From Bacteroidales bacterium (GTDB lineage: Bacteria; Bacteroidota; Bacteroidia; Bacteroidales; Marinilabiliaceae), in the NCBI GenBank assembly GCA_900766825.1, contig CAAFWU010000017.1, positions 1 through 64,000 of the forward strand: a stretch of DNA of 64,000 nucleotides, given 5' to 3'. The notes under the pieces were generated by a model. That model was not told where the DNA came from. It saw only the letters and a program-made list of their open reading frames with translations, and did no database searches. The position numbers were made by a program, and so were the translations under genes. This document shows, in pieces, positions 43,318 through 52,800 of this stretch (positions within the stretch are counted from its first letter, which is position 1; the number at the start of each line of letters is the position of its first letter).

Positions 43318-44778
43318 ATGAAAAATATTTGCTTATACTTCGAGCTGCATCATCCAGTTAAGTTGCGTCGCTATCGCTTCTTCGACATTGGCAACGACCA
43401 TTACTACTACGATGACTATGCCAATGAAAGCACTATCAATAAGTTGGCTCACACATGCTACTTGCCAACCAATAAGATTCTGACCGACATGCTCAAGCGT
43501 TTCAAGGGACGTTTCAGCGTGGCCTTCTCAATCAGCGGCACCATGTTGGATCAGCTCAAGATCTACGCCCCCGAGGTCATCGACAGCTTCCGAGCCATGG
43601 CTGCCACGGGCGGTGTTGAGTTCCTCGCCGAGACCAACAGCAGTTCGCTGGCATCCACTCGCAACTTCGACGAGTTCAAGCGCCAGATAGCTGCTCACGT
43701 CAAGAACATCGAGGAGACCTTTGGTCAGGTTCCAACCACATTCCGAAACACCGAGCTCATCTACTCCGACGAGATTGGTGAGGCCGTTGCCCAGATGGGC
43801 TTCAAAGCCATGCTGGCCGAGGGTGCTAAGCAGACCTTGGGTTGGAAGAGTGCTAACTACGTATATTGCAACTCAATAGACCCCCGTCTCAAGGTGCTGG
43901 TTCGCAACTATCACCTCAGCGACGACATAGCACTCCGCTTCTCGAACCAGAGCTGGCCCGAGTGGCCTCTGACAGCTCAGAAGTTCAAAGGCTGGCTCGA
44001 TGGTCTCGACGCCAAAGAGGAGATTGTGAACCTCTTTATGAGCTACGACACCTTTGGTGGTGTACACAGTGCCGAGTCTGGCATTCAGGAGTTCCTCAAG
44101 GCTCTGCCCGAGGTTCTGCTCGAAGACGACAAGAACTACGCCTTCATAACCCCTGCCAAGGCTGCCAAGACTCTTCAGGTCGTTAGCGCCCTCAATGTTC
44201 CTTCGGCCACCAGTTGGGTTGACGAAGAACGCGACCTCACCGCATGGTTGGGCAACGAGATGCAGAACGAGGCTGTGGACAAACTCTACGCTTTGGCTCC
44301 CCACATGGCTCAGTGCACCGACGAGGCTCTGCTCAAAGACTGGCAGTACCTCCAGTCCTCGGAGCACTTCTACTACATGGGCACCAAATACTTCGCCAAC
44401 GGCTCTTCGCGTGCCTATCAGTCGCCCTACCCAACTCCCTACGAGGCCTTCATTAATTACATGAACGTCCTGAGCGACTTTGCCGAACGCCTCAATGCCG
44501 TTGCTCCAGCCAACACCGACACTCAGGTCGAGGCTCTCAAGGCACAGAACGACAAGCTCCAGAACCAGCTCAACGAACTCGAGCAGCAACTCATCAAGGT
44601 CAACATCAAGGAAAAACCCGCCCGCAAGACCGCCACTCGCAAGAGCGCCGATAGTGCTGAGGCTCAGGCTACTGAGGAGAAAAAGCCAGCCAAGCGCACC
44701 ACCCGCAAGAAGGCCGACGATGCCGCTGCCGATGCAACAGAGGTTAAGCCTAAGACCTCGCGTGCTAAAAAAGCATAA
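43318..44778 (+). CDS. GH57 glycoside hydrolase with Lys/Ala-rich tail
   Basis: 486 residues. The first 390 are a GH57 alpha-amylase-type barrel: ICLYFELHHP (His11-His12), FSISGTMLDQL, and TFRNTELIYSDEI with the likely nucleophile Glu; LFMSYDTFGGVHS gives the acid Asp. It probably trims or branches glycogen. The last 95 residues are a coiled coil (VEALKAQNDKLQNQLNELEQ) and a Lys/Ala/Thr-rich tail ending SRAKKA, uncommon for GH57 and perhaps a binding or docking tail. 41 bp after the glycosyltransferase. Confidence 0.9.
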   Translation: MKNICLYFELHHPVKLRRYRFFDIGNDHYYYDDYANESTINKLAHTCYLPTNKILTDMLKRFKGRFSVAFSISGTMLDQLKIYAPEVIDSFRAMAATGGVEFLAETNSSSLASTRNFDEFKRQIAAHVKNIEETFGQVPTTFRNTELIYSDEIGEAVAQMGFKAMLAEGAKQTLGWKSANYVYCNSIDPRLKVLVRNYHLSDDIALRFSNQSWPEWPLTAQKFKGWLDGLDAKEEIVNLFMSYDTFGGVHSAESGIQEFLKALPEVLLEDDKNYAFITPAKAAKTLQVVSALNVPSATSWVDEERDLTAWLGNEMQNEAVDKLYALAPHMAQCTDEALLKDWQYLQSSEHFYYMGTKYFANGSSRAYQSPYPTPYEAFINYMNVLSDFAERLNAVAPANTDTQVEALKAQNDKLQNQLNELEQQLIKVNIKEKPARKTATRKSADSAEAQATEEKKPAKRTTRKKADDAAADATEVKPKTSRAKKA

Positions 44779-45070
44779 CCCAAATTGCCTAAATAACGTA
44801 CAAGTGGATGAAGCTGTTGTCATGCTCCACAAAATTAACGCTTGACCCAAAACAAGATTTGAGGCTGCGGGATGTGACAATGCGTCAGACAACAACAGTC
44901 AAGCTGCGCTAAGTTCCGTATGTGTCAGTCATCTTTTATGCTTGTGCAACACATTCTGTTCCAAAAGTCTAAAGATGCTCTGACTCGAAAACCGAGGCAA
45001 GACTTAACCGCTCAGTCGGGAGCCAAGGCAAGGATGCTCGGCGTAGCCCAAATCACACTTTTAACATAAA

Positions 45071-47614
45071 ATGGAAACCAAATCAAATTTCGCCCCATCA
45101 GCTGAACCGCTGTGGAAGTCAATCATCGTAAAATCCAAACTCCCTCAGGAGCTCTCGTGCTTGCACGAGTTGAGCCGCAACATCTGGTGGGTATGGAACT
45201 ACGAGGCCACCGAACTCTTCGAGGAGATCGACAAAGACCTCTGGGCTCAGGTGGAGAAGAACCCCATCTTGCTCTTGGAGCGTGTTTCATACCAGCGCCT
45301 CAACGAGTTGGCTAAGAACGTTGACTTCGTAACCCGCCTCAACGGTGTCTATGCCAAGTTCAAGACCTATCTCGAGCAGCCCTTTGCCTACGAGCCTCAG
45401 ATTGCCTACTTCAGCATGGAGTACGGTTTGAGCAACATCCTCAAGATCTACTCTGGTGGTCTGGGCATTTTGGCTGGCGACTACCTCAAGGAGGCTTCCG
45501 ACAGCCGCGTCAATATGACCGCCATCGGTCTGCTCTATCGCTACGGCTACTTCAAGCAGAGCCTCTCTATCAACGGTGAGCAGCAGGCCATCTACGAGGC
45601 TCAGGAGTTCCAGAGCTTGCCCGTTGACGAGGTTCGCACCGCCGATGGCAAATTGCTCTACATCCCCATCAACTTCCCTGGCCGTCAGGTTCAGTTGAAG
45701 GTTTGGCGCGTCAACGTAGGTCGCATTGGTCTCTACCTTCTCGATGCCGACCATCCATTGAACAATGCTGAGGATCGCACCCTGACACACACCCTCTATG
45801 GTGGCGACTGGGAGAACCGTCTGAAGCAGGAGATTATCCTCGGCATGGGTGGTGTACGTCTGCTCAACGCTTTGGGCATCGACGCCGACATCTATCACTG
45901 CAACGAGGGTCACGCTGCTCTGCTCAACGTTCAGCGTCTCATCGACCTCACCGACAAGGGTCTCAACTTCCAGGAGGCTCTCGAGGTTGTTCGAGCAACT
46001 TCGCTCTTCACAACCCACACCCCTGTGCCCGCTGGCCACGATAAGTTCGACGAGGGTCTCGTTGGCAAATATCTCGGTCATGCACCCGAGCTTCTCGGCA
46101 TCAGTTGGGAGGAGTTCATGAAGTTGGGTCGTGAGAACGATGGTAAGTTCTCCATGAGTGTCTTGGCAGCCTTCACTTCTCAGGAGATGAACGGCGTTAG
46201 CTGGCTCCACGGCGAGGTTACCAAGCACATGTTCAAGCACTTGTGGCCTGGCTTCACTGCCGACGAGCTCCACATCAACTACGTGACCAACGGTGTTCAC
46301 TACGGCACCTGGGCCAGCAGCGAGATGCAGCGCTTCAACAAGAAGTATCTCGATAGCGAACTCCTCAAGGATGTTTCCAACAAGACATATTGGGAGAAGG
46401 TTCAGAGCGTTGACGACTCTGTTATCTGGGGTGTTCGTAAGCAGCTCAAGAAGAAACTCTTCGACTATATCCACGCTCGCAAAGTGAGCACCCTCTACGC
46501 AACTAACGATCCCAGCCGCGCCATTGACGTGCTCGAGGGCATCAAGCCCAACGCACTCACCATCGGCTTCGCTCGTCGTTTCGCCACCTACAAGCGTGCT
46601 CACCTTCTCTTCTCTGATCTCGACCGTTTGGCCAAGATCGTGAACAACCCCGAGCGCCCCGTTCAGTTCGTATTTGCTGGTAAGGCTCACCCCGCCGATC
46701 AGGGTGGTCAGAACCTCATCAAGAACATTGTGGCCATCTCGCATCGTCCTGAGTTCATTGGCAAGATCATCTTCTTGGAGAACTACGATATGGAACTCGC
46801 TCACCGCCTCGTAAGTGGTGTGGACGTATGGCTCAACACCCCAACCCGTCCTCTCGAGGCTTCTGGTACTTCGGGTCAGAAGGCCGAGCTTAACGGTGTA
46901 CTGAACTTCTCGGTACTCGACGGCTGGTGGTACGAGGGCTATAAGGAGGGTGCTGGCTGGGCACTCACCGACAAGCAGACCTATCAGGACAACAAGTATC
47001 AGGATGAGTTGGATGCTTCCACCATCTACTACACTTTGGAGCAGGAGATCATACCTCTCTACTACGACCAGCAGGATGAGATACCTCATCGTTGGATCCA
47101 GTACATCAAGAACTCGCTCTGCCAGATTGCGCCCGAGTTCACCACCAAACGTATGATCACCGACTACCTCAACCGCTTCTACATTCCTCAGTTCAAGCGT
47201 GGTACATTGCTTCGCGCCAACGACTGCAAGGCTGCTCGCGACTTGACCGAGTGGAAGAACAAGGTACGCAACATTTGGGATCGCATTCAGGTTGTCAACG
47301 TGGATATGCCCGACATTGCCAAGGAGCAACTCGGCATTGGTCAGATCTACCCCATCTCGGTTACCTTGGACAAGGTAGACCCCGATGTAGAGTTGGGCTT
47401 GGAGCTCGTATTCGCAAGCGGTGCCGACGAGAACAACATGAAGGTTGTTCACTCAGAGCCCTTCACCGTTTCGGAGCGCAACGGTTCGCAGGTGACCTAC
47501 TCAGTGTCTCTCTCGCTGAACTATCCTGGCGTCTTCCGCTTCGGTCTGCGCATCTTCCCATCGAACCCTCTGTTGCCCAACAAGCAAGACTTCCCCATGC
47601 TCAAGTGGATCTAA
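45071..47614 (+). CDS. Alpha-glucan phosphorylase (GT35)
   Basis: 847 residues. An N-terminal DUF3417 domain (about 10-130; LSRNIWWVWNYEATELFEEID) precedes the phosphorylase core: YFSMEYGLSNILKIYSGGLG, CNEGHAAL, FARRFATYKRA and the PLP-lysine motif GTSGQKAELNGVLNFSVLDG (about 600). It splits glycogen with phosphate to glucose-1-phosphate. It ends the glycogen operon. A 292-bp gap from the GH57 gene (44779-45070) shows no gene or clear promoter. Strong codon bias suggests high expression. Confidence 0.95.
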   Translation: METKSNFAPSAEPLWKSIIVKSKLPQELSCLHELSRNIWWVWNYEATELFEEIDKDLWAQVEKNPILLLERVSYQRLNELAKNVDFVTRLNGVYAKFKTYLEQPFAYEPQIAYFSMEYGLSNILKIYSGGLGILAGDYLKEASDSRVNMTAIGLLYRYGYFKQSLSINGEQQAIYEAQEFQSLPVDEVRTADGKLLYIPINFPGRQVQLKVWRVNVGRIGLYLLDADHPLNNAEDRTLTHTLYGGDWENRLKQEIILGMGGVRLLNALGIDADIYHCNEGHAALLNVQRLIDLTDKGLNFQEALEVVRATSLFTTHTPVPAGHDKFDEGLVGKYLGHAPELLGISWEEFMKLGRENDGKFSMSVLAAFTSQEMNGVSWLHGEVTKHMFKHLWPGFTADELHINYVTNGVHYGTWASSEMQRFNKKYLDSELLKDVSNKTYWEKVQSVDDSVIWGVRKQLKKKLFDYIHARKVSTLYATNDPSRAIDVLEGIKPNALTIGFARRFATYKRAHLLFSDLDRLAKIVNNPERPVQFVFAGKAHPADQGGQNLIKNIVAISHRPEFIGKIIFLENYDMELAHRLVSGVDVWLNTPTRPLEASGTSGQKAELNGVLNFSVLDGWWYEGYKEGAGWALTDKQTYQDNKYQDELDASTIYYTLEQEIIPLYYDQQDEIPHRWIQYIKNSLCQIAPEFTTKRMITDYLNRFYIPQFKRGTLLRANDCKAARDLTEWKNKVRNIWDRIQVVNVDMPDIAKEQLGIGQIYPISVTLDKVDPDVELGLELVFASGADENNMKVVHSEPFTVSERNGSQVTYSVSLSLNYPGVFRFGLRIFPSNPLLPNKQDFPMLKWI

Positions 47615-47663
47615 GTCGGCAACACCCTTTCGCTGGATTTTAGTTTGATAGACTAAATAAAGT

Positions 47664-47698
47664 ATCCCCCACGGCTTTTGGGCTGTGGGGGATTTTTT
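47664..47698 (+). terminator. Terminator of the glycogen operon
   Basis: ATCCCCCACGGC (from 47664) pairs with GGCTGTGGGGGAT (to 47693) with a G-T wobble, followed by seven Ts. The remaining 47699-47942 sequence has no gene. Confidence 0.87.
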
Positions 47699-47942
47699 TG
47701 TGAGTGCAAATGTGTTTTTGGAGGGGCATTCCTTAAATTACTTGTAGCCTAAGATTGAGAGATTTGGGCAAAATCGCTTAACTTTATAAGAATTATTTCA
47801 TTCAATTTGTTTCAGAGTCGATTAGGAGTGAGTATTCAACTCTCACCCATTCTATATCAACGATTATTTAAATCAATACATAGGAGAGAATGACCGAAGA
47901 AGTTTTTAAAGAGAAGTGCTTGTGTGGCGAGACGAGTAGGGT

Positions 47943-48410
47943 ATGATTTATCGTGGTCTGGGCTCAGGTATTATTCGTGTAATCAGAGCAGATAATAAGA
48001 TAGATTTTTATAACGAGACTTCGGCTAATCAGTTTAGAGTGGTTATATGGAGAACTATCCAAAAGGATGATTATTCTATACAGAATAGTTCGATTACTAT
48101 CCAAAAGAATGGTCAAAATGATAATATCACTATCCAAAATGGCTCGAATACTATCCAAAAGAGTGTGTTAAAAGATAGAACCAACAACCCCGAAGAAGAT
48201 TCTACTATCCGAAAGCAACTCGACTCATCTGAATCTCTGGTGTTGGATTACATTCGCACTCATCCAACTGCCACAACCAATGATATGGTCATTGCTATTC
48301 AATCACTCTCGTTGGGGGGCGTTAAATTTGTTATCCGTAGGCTTAAGGAAAAGGGTCTGCTGATGCGTGTAGGTGGACGGAAGTGTGGTCAGTGGAAGAT
48401 TTTGGACTAA
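47943..48410 (+). pseudogene. C-terminal fragment of an AlbA_2/RecG-like ATP-binding protein
   Basis: 155 codons. The start IYRGLGSGIIRVIRA and FYNETSANQFRVVIWR match the end of the ATPase domain of Schlafen/AlbA_2 (AAA_4) proteins, where it is normally preceded by about 350 residues; here there is none, and a short ORF at 47890 stops. A linker with five TIQ(K/N)-type repeats then leads to a C-terminal winged helix (VLDYIRTHPTATTNDMV, GGVKFVIRRLKEKGLL). I read it as a decayed, AT-rich acquired gene; a small DNA-binding product is possible. Confidence 0.6.
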
Positions 48411-48442
48411 AATGCTTTTTCTTAGCAATGTATAAATAAAGT

Positions 48443-48489
48443 ATTGCACCCAATCCCTCTAAGTAAACCTTCGAGTGATTGGGTGCAAT
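48443..48489. terminator. Bidirectional terminator
   Basis: ATTGCACCCAATC (48443-48455) pairs exactly with GATTGGGTGCAAT (48477-48489) between two convergent genes; T-rich sequence lies on both sides. Confidence 0.75.
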
Positions 48490-48515
48490 TGAATTTTACT
48501 TTAAGCCTGATGTCT

Positions 48516-49577
48516 CTATTTCTCAGCGTAGACCACCGTTAGAACCGTTTCGCCCACTATGCGCATTGTGGTGCGGTCTATGTTTTCAAGCACATCGTTT
48601 TGTGTGTGCCATGTGGGGCAGAAGCCCATGTTGCTGTCCAAACGGTAGTCTATGATGTCTATGCAGGGTATGTTGGTCAGACGGTTGACGTAGAGGTGGT
48701 CGTCGGTGATGTAGCCACCCTCGGTGCGGAGAAACGAGGCACCGTAGTTGAGCTGCTCGGCCACTGTCCACACTTTGTTCACCACCTCGGGAGCTTTGCT
48801 CTTGCTGTACATCTCCATGGGAAAGGTGGCATCGCGTCCGCCCACCATATCCAGCAGAATGCCAAAACGATGTTCGGCTTTGCGTCCCTCTTCACTCTTA
48901 GCCCAGATCTGGCTGCCTATGCACCAGGTGTCGGGTCTGTAGTCCGTCACGTGCTTATGCTCTGGCGTGCCACCATCTTCGGCATCGAAAAAGATGATGT
49001 CTACACCCAAGTTTGGTGCTTTGGCTTGTAGCTGACGACCTATCTCCATCAGCACGGCAACGCCCGAGGCACCATCGTTGGCTCCGCTTATTGGGGTGTC
49101 TCGTTTGGTCTCATCTTCGTCCTGATCGGCAAAGGGACGACTATCGTAGTGGGCGCAGAGCAGGAGGCGGTTCACGCGGTCGGGGCGATATTTGGCCACA
49201 ATGTTTCTAACGGGTTGAGGCTGACCATCGTAGGTGGTGCCCATGTCGTTGGTCACGGTCACCTCGGCTCCAAAGGCTTGCATCTTGCCCGCAATCCACT
49301 CCACGCATTGGGTGTGGCTCTCGCTGCCTGGCACACGGGGACCAAAGGCCACCTGAGCGGCCACGTAGGCATAGGCCGAATCGGCAGAGAAACTGACAGA
49401 TGGCAGGAACTCGGCGGCGCTCTGTTGCAAGTTCTGGCTGCTGTTGGCACACTCTGTTAGGCTCAGGGTCAAGAGCAAACTTAGGGCGGCGGCTCCGCTG
49501 GTTATCTTATGGGAGATTTTATGGGTCGTGACTTTGGTGCGCAACGACCACTTGGGGGTAGGGCTTTTCTGTATCAT
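48516..49577 (-). CDS. M28-family zinc peptidase / glutaminyl cyclase-like lipoprotein
   Basis: 353 residues. After a basic N-region a hydrophobic stretch ends in the lipobox LTEC (Cys43), so it is a lipoprotein. The zinc site is spread over LCAHYDSRP, SGANDGASGVAV and FFDAEDGG, as in M28 aminopeptidases and animal-type glutaminyl cyclases; LDMVGGRDATFPMEM and a late HTQNDVLENID follow. Bacteroidota members often make N-terminal pyroglutamate on exported proteins; M28 cleavage is the alternative. Single-gene unit. Confidence 0.88.
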   Translation of the reverse strand: MIQKSPTPKWSLRTKVTTHKISHKITSGAAALSLLLTLSLTECANSSQNLQQSAAEFLPSVSFSADSAYAYVAAQVAFGPRVPGSESHTQCVEWIAGKMQAFGAEVTVTNDMGTTYDGQPQPVRNIVAKYRPDRVNRLLLCAHYDSRPFADQDEDETKRDTPISGANDGASGVAVLMEIGRQLQAKAPNLGVDIIFFDAEDGGTPEHKHVTDYRPDTWCIGSQIWAKSEEGRKAEHRFGILLDMVGGRDATFPMEMYSKSKAPEVVNKVWTVAEQLNYGASFLRTEGGYITDDHLYVNRLTNIPCIDIIDYRLDSNMGFCPTWHTQNDVLENIDRTTMRIVGETVLTVVYAEK

Positions 49578-49817
49578 CTATTTTTCGGTTTCTTTAGGAC
49601 AAACTTAGCAATTCTTTTCCTTATTGGGCGGGCATATGGGGCAATTTGTGGGGAGGCATTGGTGGGGAATGTGTGGGAAAGCAGGGCATGGTTGTTGGCT
49701 AATTGTTGGCTTATATTAAAATGGTAGGCTTTTGCTCTTTTCGTGAAAAATACTTAACTTTATTGCGGTTTGTCTACAATATATTAACTTATATTCAGCA
49801 TTTCTTTTTGTAACACA

Positions 49818-52800
49818 ATGTGTCATAATAATATAGGCTTCGGCTTTAGGAGTTTTGTTATTAGGCTTTGCGCACTGTTCTTTTTTGTTGCGCTTGGTCA
49901 GGGTAATTTGTTGGCCATTTCAACCTATTGGCAGTCGCACGTCATTCGTCATTTGGGACAGAATGAGGGGTTGCCATATAATTTGGTGGACGACATCTGC
50001 ACCGACTCCGATGGGTTTGTATATCTGGCCACGGGCGGTGGTGGTCTCCTCCGCTACGATGGCTACTCCTTTGTCCCCTTCTCGCGCAGCACCCATGCCG
50101 ACTTCCCCAGCGACTTCGTTTTTGCCGTTGCTGCCGACCAAAATGGCATTCTTTGGGTGGGAACCGAGTGCGGTCTGGCCCTTGTGGACCCCAGACAGCA
50201 CAGTATTTTGCCCCTCAAACTCAATTCTGAGGCCAGTGAGCGAGACAGCGTCAACTTGAGCCAACTCAAGTGCAGCGTCAGCCATATAGTCATCGACGAT
50301 CAGAACCATGCCTGGGTGGCCACCACCCACTCCATTGTCTGCCTCGAACTAGCGGACGATGGCACCCTAAGCGTTGTTGGGCAAGCCGATTTTACCGATG
50401 GCATAACAGCGCTGCAAAGCACCCAACGCGGTGTGGCCGTTGCCCTTGGGGCGCAGCTCTATATTGCCACGCTGGATCGCCATCATCACATGTCCATTCG
50501 CCCCTTCGAGCACTCTATTCCCAATCGTAGTGCCTTGGTTATCAATTGCCTCATGGAGAGCAACGGTTTCCTTTGGGTGGGCACCAATTTGGGCCTCTTT
50601 AGGATAAACAGTGCCACGGGTGCTAACCAAGCCTTCTACCATTCGGATGCCGACCCCACCACGCTTACGCAGAACCACATAACCGACATTGCCACCGACG
50701 CCGACGGACGCATTGTGGTGGCAACCCTCAAAGGCCTAAACGTCTTTGTGCATTCCAATGCCAGCTTCGAGCGAGTGACGCAGGACGATGATGTGCCTGG
50801 CAACGCCCTGTGTTCCAACTTTATCAACTGCCTCCACTCCACGCCTCAGGGTCTATGGGTGGGCACCGATGTCTCTGGCGCCGACTTCATCAGCCCCATG
50901 ACTTTGGAGCTCGCCAACACCACCACCGATAATATCTGCGGCATAAAGAAGAACCAAGCAAAGGGTCAGGTGAGCACCATTCGCCCCGTCAATGCCATTG
51001 AGGAGGATGCCGATGGCACCGTTTGGCTCGGTATTATCGAGGGCGGTTTGGCTCGCAGACAACGTGGGGCTCAGGACTTTGAACTCTTTAATATTCAGAA
51101 CCATGGTCTGTGCCATAACTCGGTGTCGGCTTTGGCTCTGGACAATGCAGGTCAGCTCTGGGTGGGCACCTGGGGCGGAGGTCTCGATGTTGTTAACCGC
51201 ACTGCGCCCTCGTGCCCAGTCACGCGCCACTATGCTGGCTCGGCCAACGACCTCTCGTTTCTCAGCAGCGACTTCATTGGCTCTCTTAAGTACGACCCCA
51301 TAAACCAAGGAGTTTGGGTGGGCACCATACATGGCATTGAGTTCATCGATGCCAAGGGCAACATCTGCCATCCCATTCCGTCGGACGCCTTCAAGGATAT
51401 GAACGGAGCCCTTGGTGCCGACATTGACAGCAAGGGTCTGCTCTGGATGGGCACATCGATTGGCGTCTTTGTTATCGACCTCCACACCATGGTGGCTGGT
51501 GGCAATGCCGTGACCTATAAGCAGATAAGTCATAAACTCAACGACCCCAACGTCACGGGCGACCCCCGCATAACCTTTGTCTACCACAGCACCCAGCAGC
51601 AGAAACTCTTTGTCTGCACCAATGGCATGGGACTCTTTGTGCACTCCGATGCCGACCCCGACGACCAGTGGGATGTCTATGATGCCTCCAATGGTCTGGC
51701 CAACAACTGCGCCGTGAGCGTGGCCGAAGATACCGATGGCAATGTGTGGGTGACAACCAACAACGGTCTCTGCCTCCTAAACACCTCGAGTGGCATCATC
51801 CGCACCTTCTCTCATGCCGATGGTTTGCTCTCCGACTGCTTCTATTGGAATGCGGCCCATTCATCCCTCTCCAAGGGGCGCGTGCTTTTGGGGTCGCTCA
51901 GCGGGCTTACCGAGGTGGGGGCTCTGCGTGCCAACTCGGCATTCATGAGCAAGCGTCCGCCTGTCATAACCCGCCTCTTTGTCAACAATCAGGAGGTTGT
52001 GCCCTCGCCCGATGGAGTCATAGACCAATCTATTGAGCAGACCGAAGCCATCTCTATCCACGAGGCCGACAAATCTTTTGCCGTGCAATTCTCCTCCTTC
52101 AACTTTGTAGACCCCTCGTCGGTCCTCTTCCAGTACCGTCTCGATGGTTTCGACGACCGATGGCTCACTGTGCCCAAGGGGCAGAACATGGTGCAGTACA
52201 CCAGTTTGCAGCCTCAGGACTACACCCTCCGCATCCGCTACGCAACGTCGGACGGCACTTGGAGCAACGAGCGAACTCTGGACATCACCGTCCGCCCCTT
52301 CCTCTATCGCTCCCCTTGGTTCTACCTCGTTCTGCTCGTTGTGGCTGTTCTTATAATACGCGTTGTCTTCCGCTTCCGCCTCCGCTATGTAGAGGAGAGT
52401 CGAAAATTGCTCAAAGAGCAAGTGAAGGAACGCACCGCCGAGCTTGAGGCTCAGAAAGATAGCCTCGAGCAACAGCGTGCCGAGCTGGAACAGAAGAACC
52501 AAAAACTCATAGACCAAAATAACTACATTACCCAGCAGAAAGAGAACATTCTGGAGATGACGGCCAAAATCCAGCGCCTCAGCATCGACAAACTCCAGTT
52601 CTTTACCAATGTGAGCCACGAGCTCCGAAGCCCCCTGACCCTCATCTCGGGTCCTTGCCGACGAGCCCTCTCGCTCAGCACTCAGCCCGAGGTTACCGAA
52701 CAGCTTCAGCTCATCGACCGCAGTGCCCACATTCTGCTCGAGACCGTTAATCAGCTCATGGACTTCCGTCGTGTGGATTCTGTGGGCGTTCAGGTTCATC

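Noticed and set aside
45287..47452. 721-codon minus-strand open frame inside the phosphorylase gene
   Set aside because: It is antisense to a highly biased, well-recognised gene; Val/Leu/Glu-rich text with no motifs is what strong codon bias produces on the other strand.
48054..48214. Repeated ACTATCCAAAA considered as a CRISPR-like array
   Set aside because: Spacing is irregular (42, 33, 21, 54 bp), always a multiple of 3, and lies in frame within a coding sequence.
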